NCBI GenBank assembly: GCA_903908785.1
Contig: CAIVTL010000500.1
Span: 1 to 5,437, forward strand
Origin: Caldifarciminota bacterium
Lineage (GTDB): Bacteria > Hydrothermota > Tepidihabitantia > Tepidihabitantales > Tepidihabitantaceae
Length of the DNA: 5,437 bases
Reading direction: 5' to 3'
Shown here piece after piece: positions 1-5,437 of this stretch. Under the pieces are notes generated by a model. The model saw only the letters and a list, made by a program, of their open reading frames with translations, made no database searches and was not told where the DNA came from. The stretch's first letter is position 1. Every line of letters starts with the position of its first letter. A program made the position numbers and the translations under genes.

Positions 1-1
1 A

Positions 2-493
2 GCGGCCCAGAGGCTGGTCCAGAACCCGGGCCTGCTCAAGCAGTTCTACGACAACGCCTTCACCAACAAACTGGCGCTGCGGCAGAATTTCCGGGGCGTG
101 TACGGTCACGTCGAGGTCTTCATGGCCATTGACGCGTCGGCGCGCACCGCCTGGTTTATCGCCGAACCGCCCAACCGCATGGCGCTGGTCAACTACTTCC
201 GCGATGCCACGTCGCTCGGTCTCAAGCCGCTGGGCGTCCTGCTGCTCGGCTCCACCGTGCGCCTGACCGCGATGGGCTGGCAGAACCTTTACGACTTGCT
301 GACCGACAAGTTCTTCAACGCCCACCCCGGAATCCAACGGGTCGAAGTGATGAGCGTGATGGGCGGGGTCCGCTGGCGGGCCAACTGCCTCGGCCTGGGC
401 GTGATGCTCCTGAACTTTCGCGAGCTGCCGGAAATCCAGACCGCGGTCGAGGCCGCGCTCAGTGGCGCGACCGGCCCGGAAATTCAAAACTGA
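2..493 (+). CDS. Hypothetical protein, C-terminal part (5' end outside window)
   Basis: The reading frame is open from base 2 to the TGA at 491-493 and gives 163 residues with no need for an internal start. A GTG at 98 lies inside the frame, but coding clearly continues upstream of it (AAQRLVQNPGLLKQFYDNAF at the left edge), so the gene is cut by the window. Third codon positions are strongly G/C, as expected for a real gene here. The sequence looks like a soluble mixed alpha/beta protein: alternating hydrophobic strands (HVEVFMAID, LGLKPLGVLLLG, VEVMSVMGG, LGLGVMLLNF) separated by helices. No signal peptide, membrane helix or known catalytic motif is visible in this part, and I do not recognise the family. 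Its stop overlaps the start of the next gene by one base, so the two are probably translated together and may share a role. Confidence 0.8.
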   Translation, partial: AAQRLVQNPGLLKQFYDNAFTNKLALRQNFRGVYGHVEVFMAIDASARTAWFIAEPPNRMALVNYFRDATSLGLKPLGVLLLGSTVRLTAMGWQNLYDLLTDKFFNAHPGIQRVEVMSVMGGVRWRANCLGLGVMLLNFRELPEIQTAVEAALSGATGPEIQN

Positions 494-1050
494 TGACCGA
501 AGACCTGCACAGTTTCATCACCGGCGCCCTCTGGCTCAAACTCAAAGACGACGCACGCGACCTCCGGGTATTCAACCGCCACGACTTGGTCTGCGCCGCC
601 TATTTCCATGTCCGTCGGCTGCTGCTCATCCAGCCCGGCTGGGCCTGCCGCGCCGACCTGCACCTCACCCCACCTGAAAATCAACCGCCGCTGCCCAACC
701 CTGACCTCGCCCTTTTCTCCGGTGGCAAATTCCAGGCCCTGTTTCAGCTCGAATTCCATGTCACACCGGGTGCGCCGGGCGGATTCCCGACATCGGAACT
801 GAGTGACAAAATGGCAGCCCTGCGCCGAACCGTTGCCGGCGCCGAGCAGTTGCGGACGGCGAATCCCGGGAGGGCCGGCCGTGGCTACCTGGTGGGCATC
901 TACGACTCCGAAGAAGAGTGGTTCTATCCTGACCAGGCAGTCTGGGAGAAACAGTCCTGCTTCTGGCTGCCGGTCAATTGCCACGCCTTTGCCGACTATG
1001 CCGAGTGGCGTCAGAAGTGGGAGCGGCTTGCCCGACTCTCGAGTCAGTAG
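493..1050 (+). CDS. Small protein resembling a degenerate PD-(D/E)XK-fold protein
   Basis: 185 residues. The ATG at 493 shares its A with the upstream TGA (TGATG), which suggests translational coupling; no good Shine-Dalgarno is seen. Visible order: an N-terminal helical part (about residues 15-45, RHDLVCAAYFHVRRLL), then PDLALF around D71, a strand ending FQLEFHV (E87, H89), a helix with D105 (SDKMAALRR), and a strand YLVGIYD near residue 145. This helix/D-strand/E-x-K-strand/helix/strand layout is what is seen in restriction-endonuclease-like (PD-(D/E)XK) proteins, but the usual Lys of E-x-K is His here, so catalysis is doubtful. That assignment is inference from motif layout only; it could be an unrelated alpha/beta protein. 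There is no signal peptide, so it is likely cytoplasmic. GC-rich third positions support real coding. Its end overlaps the chosen start of the next gene. Confidence 0.75.
   Translation: MTEDLHSFITGALWLKLKDDARDLRVFNRHDLVCAAYFHVRRLLLIQPGWACRADLHLTPPENQPPLPNPDLALFSGGKFQALFQLEFHVTPGAPGGFPTSELSDKMAALRRTVAGAEQLRTANPGRAGRGYLVGIYDSEEEWFYPDQAVWEKQSCFWLPVNCHAFADYAEWRQKWERLARLSSQ
1019..1023 (+). promoter_or_regulatory. Possible ribosome binding site (GGGAG) for the S55-domain gene
   Basis: GGGAG lies 4 bases before an in-frame TTG at 1028, inside the end of the preceding gene. The spacing is short but workable. It is the only Shine-Dalgarno-like string near a start codon upstream of the hydrophobic signal segment, and it decides my choice of TTG over the ATG at 998, which has none. 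Confidence 0.35.
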
Positions 1051-2830
1051 TCGGCTGACCGCGCTGACCGCCAGGCGACCGGGCCGCGCCGGGGCAACGT
1101 CACTATTGCTCGCTGCCGGATTCGCCATCGCATTGGCCCGCATACCGATAATGACCGTAGACCAGCTCAAACCCGGCATGAAGGGCACCGGCCGGTCGGT
1201 CTTCTTCGGCACCGAAATCAAAGAGTTCGGCGTTGAAATCATAGACGTCATGCATAATGTCTGGCCGCGCGGCGACATGATACTGTGCCGGCTCTCCGGA
1301 GAAGGCCTGGAGGAATCCGGGGTCGTCGCCGGCATGTCCGGCAGCCCGGTGTACATCGACGGCAAGCTTGTCGGCGCGGTGGCCTATGCCTGGAGTTTCG
1401 CCAAGCAGCCGCTCGCCGGCGTCACGCCCGCGGCCCAGATGCTGCGAATCTGGGACGAGAAGGACCGCTCGGCAAGCCCGGGTGGTTCCCGGTCCGGTCG
1501 CAGCTCGGGAAACAGCGGGCTCGCGGGTCTTTCGGCCCTGCCGCTGCCGGTGGCCCTGTCCGGACTCACGCCCGCGCTGTCCGAAGTCATTGAGCCGGCA
1601 CTGAAGGAATTCGGCCTCTCGCCGGTCGGGGCTGCCGGCACCGCCTCGTCCGCAACCTGGGATACCTCCCGCCTGGTCCCGGGCGCGGCAGTCGGTGTGG
1701 CCCTGATTGACGGCGACGTGCGGCTCTCCGGCATCGGCACGCTCACCTGCCGCGAAGGCAACCGCATCCTCGCGTTCGGACACCCGATGTTCCAGGCCGG
1801 CAACGTCCGGATGCCGATGGTAGGCGGAGTTATTCACTCGGTCCTGCCGTCGGTCGCGAGCTCTTTCAAGCTCTTCTCCGCCACCGGGCCGGTCGGCACT
1901 ATCAACCAAGACCGGCTCGCCGGAATCGGCGGCGAAATCGGCCCGGTCCCGGAGATGCTGCCGGTTCTGGCCACGGTGTCATCACCTTCGGGACTTGACA
2001 CCTACCGGTTTCGAATCATCGAACTGGAGGACCTCGCTCCCCTGCTCGTCGCGGTCGGCCTGACCGACATCGTCTACACGACCGAAGGAAGCCTCGAAGA
2101 GATGACGCTGGCTTCGCGCATGACCGTCCGCTTCCGCCCGCCCGCAATCGTCAATCGTCAATCGTCAATCGCAAATCCCTCCGACCTGGTCATCGCGCAT
2201 CGCTTCACGGGCAGCAACCCGGCCGCCGACCTGTTCCGTTCGGCGAAGAACGAACTCGACATCTTGTTCGGCAATCGGTTCCTGCCGGCGCCGATTGCCA
2301 CCGTCGAATTCGATCTCAAATTCGACCCGGGCCGGAACCTCGCGTACCTGCTCTCGGCCCGCCCGGACCGGGCCCAAGTACGTCCCGGCGACACGGTTCG
2401 CGTCACGCTCGGCCTGCGCGACTTTCGCGGCAACGACTCCGAGCTGGTTGTTGCCGTCGCGATTCCGGAGCCGACGCCGGAAGGGAAGCTGGATATCGTC
2501 ATTGCTCCCCGTGATTCGCTGCTGGCGCTCGAGGCAATGCGGGCCCCGGGAAGACTCGAACCCGGTTCGTTTGCCGAACTGCTCGACCTCTTCTCCGAGA
2601 CCGGCCGCGAGAATGAGCTAGTCATTGTCGGCTACTCAGAAAAGCCCGGCCTGACACTTGCCGGCAAGGAACTCCCCGCGCCGCCGCCCTCGCTCCGTTC
2701 GGTCCTGCTCAATCCCCGGTCCGACGAGCCGGTGATGGCAACCAACGAGAGCCCGGTCTTCCATCAGGCATTCCGCTTCGACCGCGTCATTTCCGGCGTG
2801 GCGAGGCTCAATTTGGAGGTCAGAAGATAG
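1028..2830 (+). CDS. Exported SpoIVB-like peptidase S55 domain protein
   Basis: About 600 residues. The start is uncertain: TTG 1028 is chosen for its GGGAG. ATG 998 is possible, and ATG 1151 would remove the hydrophobic leader. From the TTG, residues 16-41 form an arginine-rich then hydrophobic signal (RRPGR, LLLAAGFAIALA). Next comes VDQLKPGMKGTGR and the S55 signature VVAGMSGSPVYIDG, with Ser104 the likely nucleophile. The second half of the domain has GIGTLTCREGNRILAFGHP (His252) and an SSFKLFSATGPVGTINQDR segment typical of these proteins. Bacillus SpoIVB is a serine protease that triggers a sigma-factor cascade by cleaving a membrane-complex partner. Here no PDZ domain is seen and the motif order is reversed, so its substrate and even its activity are unknown. 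Residues after about 380 form a beta-rich region (VRPGDTVRVTLGLRDFRG). An AATCGTC heptamer array is translated at residues 373-381. It overlaps the upstream gene and ends 2 bases before the next start. Confidence 0.85.
   Translation: MPDSRVSSRLTALTARRPGRAGATSLLLAAGFAIALARIPIMTVDQLKPGMKGTGRSVFFGTEIKEFGVEIIDVMHNVWPRGDMILCRLSGEGLEESGVVAGMSGSPVYIDGKLVGAVAYAWSFAKQPLAGVTPAAQMLRIWDEKDRSASPGGSRSGRSSGNSGLAGLSALPLPVALSGLTPALSEVIEPALKEFGLSPVGAAGTASSATWDTSRLVPGAAVGVALIDGDVRLSGIGTLTCREGNRILAFGHPMFQAGNVRMPMVGGVIHSVLPSVASSFKLFSATGPVGTINQDRLAGIGGEIGPVPEMLPVLATVSSPSGLDTYRFRIIELEDLAPLLVAVGLTDIVYTTEGSLEEMTLASRMTVRFRPPAIVNRQSSIANPSDLVIAHRFTGSNPAADLFRSAKNELDILFGNRFLPAPIATVEFDLKFDPGRNLAYLLSARPDRAQVRPGDTVRVTLGLRDFRGNDSELVVAVAIPEPTPEGKLDIVIAPRDSLLALEAMRAPGRLEPGSFAELLDLFSETGRENELVIVGYSEKPGLTLAGKELPAPPPSLRSVLLNPRSDEPVMATNESPVFHQAFRFDRVISGVARLNLEVRR
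2146..2171 (+). repeat. Tandem heptamer array (AATCGTC), 3.7 units, inside the S55 gene
   Basis: Three exact AATCGTC units (2146-2166) are followed by AATCG. The array is translated in frame as roughly IVNRQSSIA, between FRPP and NPSDLVIAH, at what looks like a linker. Three units are 21 bases, so gain or loss of three keeps frame; one or two would shift it. Read on this strand the unit gives the same stop-free cycle N-R-Q-S-S-I-V in all three frames. The complement (GACGATT) contains TGA in one phase, so only this orientation is tolerated. Confidence 0.85.
2815..2820 (+). promoter_or_regulatory. Ribosome binding site GGAGGT for the propeller gene
   Basis: GGAGGT, a near-perfect Shine-Dalgarno, lies in the last codons of the S55 gene, 12 bases before ATG 2833. 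The spacing is somewhat long. It supports 2833 as the true start, which matters because the repeat element E1 follows at once and must then be translated. Confidence 0.6.
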
Positions 2831-2832
2831 AC

Positions 2833-4914
2833 ATGAAGAGCAAGTCTCAGGTAGAAAGTGGAAAGGACAAAGGACAAAGCAATACGGAAAGAGAGCAAGT
2901 CGGGACCGAACCTTGTCCTTCGTCTTTTGTCTTTTCCCCTGGCTTTGTACTTTGTACTTTGTCCTTGGCACTTAGTCTCTGCCTCGGCTCAGTCTGGACC
3001 ACTGACGGCACTGACAGCCTGCTGGCGCAGCTTGACCGCATTGAGTTCAAGAACGTCTCGATCCACCGTGCCGGAACCGTAACGCTCGCGCCGGCGCTTG
3101 CGGCCACGGCCATCGACGCCGAAGCCGCAGTCTGGCAGACGGCTACCGACCACAACGGCAACGTCTATGTGGCGACCGGCAACCAGGGTCGGGTCTATCG
3201 CGTCAGCCGCGCGGGAGCGCCGGAGCGGGTGTTCGATTCCGGCACCGGCGAAATCCTGGCATTGACTGCCGACGCTTCCGGCACCGTCTACTTCGGCACC
3301 ACCCCCGAGGCAAAGGTCTATAGAATCCGACCCGGCGGAAGACCCGAACTCTTGTGCTCGACCGGTGAAAGCTACGTCTTCAGCCTGCTGGCCGGGCCGG
3401 ACCAGAACCTGTACTGCGCGACCGGTGAGCACGGCAAACTGCTGCGCATCACGCCTGCGGGCAAAGCGACCGAGGTCTTCACCGCCCGGCAGGCGCACCT
3501 GACCACCCTGACCTGGCTGGTTGCGGGCAAGGAATTGCTGGTTGGAACGTCGCCCGATGGCATTGTCTACCGCCTCAGTTTCGCCGTCAGCGCGGACCGA
3601 CCTGACGTCTCGGTTCTGTACGATACGCCGCTGAACGAAGTGCGGGCGATTGCCGCGGACGAAACCGGTCGTGTGTACATTGGCGCCAACGCCGGCGACG
3701 ACAGTGATTCAGACTCAGCCCGGGCTGCGGTCTACTTCATTGACCGGTCCGGAGTTCGTCGCTGGTCCTGGCCCGCCCCGGACTCCACGGTATTCGGACT
3801 CACCCTGACTGATTCGTCCGCAGCCCGGTGCCTGCTCGTCGCCACCGGCAACAAAGGTATGGTCTACGAAATTGACACGCTGGGCCGCGCCTCGGTCCGG
3901 TACCGGCTGAAAGAAACACAGGCGCTCTGCCTGACGCCGCTCCGGGGCGGAATCCGGCTGGGAACCGGCAACCCGGGCAAACTCTACGAGGCCGGCTCGA
4001 CGTATGCCGACTCGGGCTACGTTACCTCGGCGCCGCACGACTGCGTCAACCCTGCCCGGTTCGGCATGCTTTCCTTCCGCGCCAGCGTCCCGGCCGGAAC
4101 CGGACTGGCATTCGAGACCCGATCCGGCAACTCCGAGAAGCCGGACTCGACCTGGAGTCAGTGGTCAGCGGCCGCCCCGGGAATCACGTCTCCGTCCCGC
4201 CGCTTCCTCCAATGGCGCGCCCGGTTCCGGAGCGGCTTCCCATCCCTGACCCCGGAACTCAGCCGCGTCGACGTCTACTATCGCCCGGCCAACCTTGCAC
4301 CGGCCATCAAGAAGCTTGAGACCGCCGAGCCTTCGCTTGACGAGGCAAGAAAGGGCGCAAACAAGCCTGCACGCCAGGTCACCTGGGAAGCGACCGACCC
4401 TGATTCCGACTCGCTCTCGTTCGAACTCTTCTTCCGGGACGAAGCCCGGACATCCTGGCAGCGGGTGGGGCATGAAATCACGGACAGTCGCTTCGACCTC
4501 GACACGCGCACCCTGCCCGACGGCTGGTACGAACTGAAGCTCGTGGCCAGCGACCAGCCGGCCCAGCCTGTCGGTGCCGCGCTCACCGCCGAGCAGGTGA
4601 GTCGGCCGTTCCTGGTTGACAACACCGCTCCTGCCGTCACCGGCCTGAAGACCGGCACGCCGAACAAAACCGGGCTCTGCCGCGTCAGCTTCTCGGTCCA
4701 GGATGCCCTGTCGCCGATTGCCGCTGCCCGGGTGTCGGTCAACGCCGGCGACTGGCGAGCGCTTGAGCCGGAGGACCACATCTTCGATTCGAATACCGAG
4801 CGCTTCACCGCGGAAGTCAGGCTGTCTTCTGGTGAAAACGCGGTCGGCGTCTGGGTGGCCGACGCGCAGGGCAACGTCGCAGCGGCGCGCACAACAGTGC
4901 GCGCCAAGGACTAA
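2833..4914 (+). CDS. Exported beta-propeller protein with C-terminal Ig/FN3-like modules
   Basis: 693 residues from ATG 2833, 2 bases after the previous stop. Residues 1-31 are polar and charged and 32-55 are hydrophobic (FVLCTLSLALSLCLGSVW), giving an unusually long signal peptide or anchor. Most of this (residues 9-47) is encoded by repeat element E1. No clean AXA site or lipobox is seen. Mature homology begins near FKNVSIHRAGTVTLAPAL. Seven similar blades follow, each with a Y/L-x-x-G/ATG core, at about residues 112, 153, 194, 236, 282, 335 and 375 (e.g. NGNVYVATGNQGRVYRV), spaced about 40-50 residues: a seven-bladed propeller of the NHL/YVTN-like kind. Blade five has an acidic insert DDSDSDS. 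Residues 391-500 look like a beta-sandwich (TRSGN, WSQWS, FLQWRARF). At 515-600 lies an Ig/FN3-like module (WEATDPDSDSLSFELFF, LPDGWYEL, FLVDNTAP), and a last beta module runs to the end. It probably acts on the cell surface or in the periplasm; ligand unknown. The final K-D-stop comes from repeat E2. Confidence 0.88.
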   Translation: MKSKSQVESGKDKGQSNTEREQVGTEPCPSSFVFSPGFVLCTLSLALSLCLGSVWTTDGTDSLLAQLDRIEFKNVSIHRAGTVTLAPALAATAIDAEAAVWQTATDHNGNVYVATGNQGRVYRVSRAGAPERVFDSGTGEILALTADASGTVYFGTTPEAKVYRIRPGGRPELLCSTGESYVFSLLAGPDQNLYCATGEHGKLLRITPAGKATEVFTARQAHLTTLTWLVAGKELLVGTSPDGIVYRLSFAVSADRPDVSVLYDTPLNEVRAIAADETGRVYIGANAGDDSDSDSARAAVYFIDRSGVRRWSWPAPDSTVFGLTLTDSSAARCLLVATGNKGMVYEIDTLGRASVRYRLKETQALCLTPLRGGIRLGTGNPGKLYEAGSTYADSGYVTSAPHDCVNPARFGMLSFRASVPAGTGLAFETRSGNSEKPDSTWSQWSAAAPGITSPSRRFLQWRARFRSGFPSLTPELSRVDVYYRPANLAPAIKKLETAEPSLDEARKGANKPARQVTWEATDPDSDSLSFELFFRDEARTSWQRVGHEITDSRFDLDTRTLPDGWYELKLVASDQPAQPVGAALTAEQVSRPFLVDNTAPAVTGLKTGTPNKTGLCRVSFSVQDALSPIAAARVSVNAGDWRALEPEDHIFDSNTERFTAEVRLSSGENAVGVWVADAQGNVAAARTTVRAKD
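2856..2973 (+). repeat. Palindromic heptamer repeat element, copy E1 (translated)
   Basis: An AT-richer island in a GC-rich region. The left arm carries AAGTGG plus tandem AAGGACA units (2856-2879). The right arm (2950-2973) is its imperfect complement: 21 of 24 positions pair, with CTTTGTCCTT at 2957-2966 matching AAGGACAAAG at 2863-2872. It is the same family as E2: 26 of 32 bases match in the left block (2856-2887 versus 4913-4944) and 40 of 48 in the right block (2926-2973 versus 4977-5024), both without gaps. A shared middle (AAGTCG, CCGA) differs by 6 bases in length. It encodes residues 9-47 of the propeller protein. Not an insertion sequence: there is no transposase of its own. Confidence 0.85.
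4884..4905 (+). other. Perfect GC-rich stem-loop at the end of the propeller gene
   Basis: GGCGCGCAC at 4884-4892 and GTGCGCGCC at 4897-4905 are exact complements around the 4-base loop AACA: 9 base pairs, 8 of them G-C. It lies in the last ten codons, directly before repeat E2, and is not followed by a T-run, so a classic intrinsic terminator is unlikely. It may be a pause or an mRNA-end stabiliser, or chance in GC-rich coding DNA. Confidence 0.6.
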
Positions 4915-5024
4915 GTACTAAGGACAAAGGACTAATCAAGACGGCAAGTAATAAGTCGCAAGGCCGAGCTTCGGCATTTGTCCTTTCCCCTTGCTTTGTC
5001 CTTAGTCCTTTGTACTTTACACTT
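4906..5024 (+). repeat. Palindromic heptamer repeat element, copy E2 (mostly intergenic)
   Basis: The left arm has four AAGKACW heptamers in a row (4906-4933). The right arm (4990-5017) is the imperfect complement of 4913-4940, with 24 of 28 positions pairing. A small hairpin GCCGA-GCT-TCGGC (4963-4975) sits in the centre. Gap-free block matches to E1 define the family. The TAA stop of the propeller gene (4912-4914) is formed by the junction of the first two heptamers. The element occupies nearly all of the 115-base gap to the archease gene; nothing else such as a promoter is recognisable there. The long hairpin could affect transcript stability or termination, but no T-tract follows it. Confidence 0.85.
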
Positions 5025-5029
5025 GCGCA

Positions 5030-5437
5030 GTGAAACTGCGCTATCGCCGTCTCGAACACACCTCCGATGTCAAGGTCGAAATCTACGGCGCGGACCTGGC
5101 CGGACTCTTCACCAACGCCAGCGTTTGCCTGTTCGACCTGATGCTCGACCGGAGCAAGGTGCGGAAGTCCACGGCCGTTCCGGTATCGCTTGAGGCCGGC
5201 GCGCTGCCCGAGTTGTTCCTCGACTGGCTGCGCGAGCTGCTGTTCCTCTTCTCGACCCGCTCGCTGGCAATCGGCCGGGTCGAAATCAGCTCAATCGAGC
5301 CGACCCGCGTCACCGCCACTATCTTTGGAGAGGAATTCGACGCGGAGCGCCACGGCCTGAGAATCGAGGTCAAGACCCCGACCTACCACGAGTACCGGAT
5401 TGAAAAAGGAGAAGACGGCTACCGGGCCACAGTCAAG
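5030..5437 (+). CDS. Archease, RtcB RNA ligase cofactor (3' end outside window)
   Basis: GTG at 5030 opens a frame that runs to the window edge, giving 136 residues of a family usually about 140 long, so only a few C-terminal residues are missing. Archease hallmarks are in order: LEHTSD at residues 8-13 (the HTAD motif, D13 a likely metal ligand), LFTNASVCLFDLM (26-38), ELFLDWLRELLFLF (61-74), GEEFDAERHG (100-109) and EVKTPTYHEY (113-122). The last metal-binding Asp, normally in the terminal DV of the family, would lie just outside. Archease assists the cytoplasmic RtcB 3'-phosphate RNA ligase by promoting its guanylylation and turnover, in tRNA splicing or RNA repair. The start fits the family length, but no Shine-Dalgarno is visible because repeat E2 ends 5 bases upstream. 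Whether it is cotranscribed with the propeller gene is unclear. Confidence 0.92.
   Translation, partial: MKLRYRRLEHTSDVKVEIYGADLAGLFTNASVCLFDLMLDRSKVRKSTAVPVSLEAGALPELFLDWLRELLFLFSTRSLAIGRVEISSIEPTRVTATIFGEEFDAERHGLRIEVKTPTYHEYRIEKGEDGYRATVK

Noticed and set aside
803..1027. N-terminal extension of the S55 gene to the ATG at 803
   Set aside because: This part overlaps the conserved-looking middle and end of the 185-residue gene, is rich in Arg, Ser and Pro as in out-of-frame reading, and would place the signal peptide more than 90 residues from the start.
1055..1072. Direct repeat of CTGACCGCG/C in the S55 leader
   Set aside because: Only two 9-base units coding LTA-LTA, easily explained by chance or codon bias in GC-rich sequence.
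484..1365. Long antisense open frame of 293 codons
   Set aside because: It lies opposite two well-supported + strand genes, has low-complexity composition typical of GC-rich shadow frames, and shows no recognisable motif. The same holds for antisense frames at 1103-1909, 4165-4779 and 4278-4907.
2636..2971. Antisense frames starting in E1 or E2 with charged then hydrophobic N-termini
   Set aside because: They result from the palindromic arms, which give the same KDK then FVLC pattern on the opposite strand. Their other parts are antisense to real genes. The frame at 4817-5059 is the same case.
2858..3082. Short + strand frame with a neat signal-peptide look ending SASAQS
   Set aside because: The hydrophobic run arises because the E1 heptamers read hydrophobic in every frame. 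Downstream of E1 this frame runs out of phase through the propeller gene and soon stops.
4906..5024. E2 as an intrinsic terminator or a CRISPR unit
   Set aside because: No T-tract follows the stem, and there are no regularly spaced identical repeats with unique spacers. The two copies are about 2 kb apart and diverged.
4978..5193. Short + strand frame beginning in E2
   Set aside because: It crosses the archease start in a different frame; the archease frame carries clear family motifs.

Overview
The window is a GC-rich, densely packed bacterial segment with five genes, all on the + strand. It looks like an uncultured bacterium, because a bacterial archease sits beside a permuted S55-type protein and a secreted beta-propeller protein. 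A candidate-phylum lineage such as WOR-3 or Eisenbacteria is only a guess from general resemblance; no marker gene here fixes the taxonomy.

Layout: (1) 2-493, the C-terminal part of an unrecognised protein, open at the left edge. (2) 493-1050, a 185-residue protein that looks like a degenerate PD-(D/E)XK-fold protein and starts in a TGATG stop/start overlap. (3) about 1028-2830, a probably exported protein with a SpoIVB-like S55 peptidase domain (GMSGSP and FGHP motifs) and a beta-rich C-terminal region. (4) 2833-4914, an exported seven-blade beta-propeller protein with C-terminal Ig/FN3-like modules. (5) 5030 to the right edge, an archease starting at GTG, nearly complete. Genes 1 to 4 overlap or are 2 bases apart and read as one transcription unit. 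Genes 3 and 4 both have hydrophobic N-termini and probably act outside the cytoplasm. Archease is a cytoplasmic partner of the RNA ligase RtcB, so rtcB may lie just downstream.

The most interesting content is not a gene. Two copies of one imperfectly palindromic repeat, about 115 bases each and built from AAGGACA-type heptamers (TGTCCTT on the return arm), flank gene 4. Copy E1 (2856-2973) lies inside the reading frame of gene 4 and encodes most of its N-terminal export signal. Copy E2 (4906-5024) supplies the last two codons and the stop of gene 4, fills the following gap and ends 5 bases before the archease start. Because 7 is not a multiple of 3, the TTTGTCC heptamer reads as the same hydrophobic cycle FVLCPLS in every frame, and its complement reads as the charged cycle KDKGQRT. 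The palindrome is therefore a ready-made 'charged then hydrophobic' signal-peptide cassette. A second, unrelated heptamer array (AATCGTC) is translated inside gene 3. Tandem heptamers that tolerate translation are thus a recurring theme of this locus.
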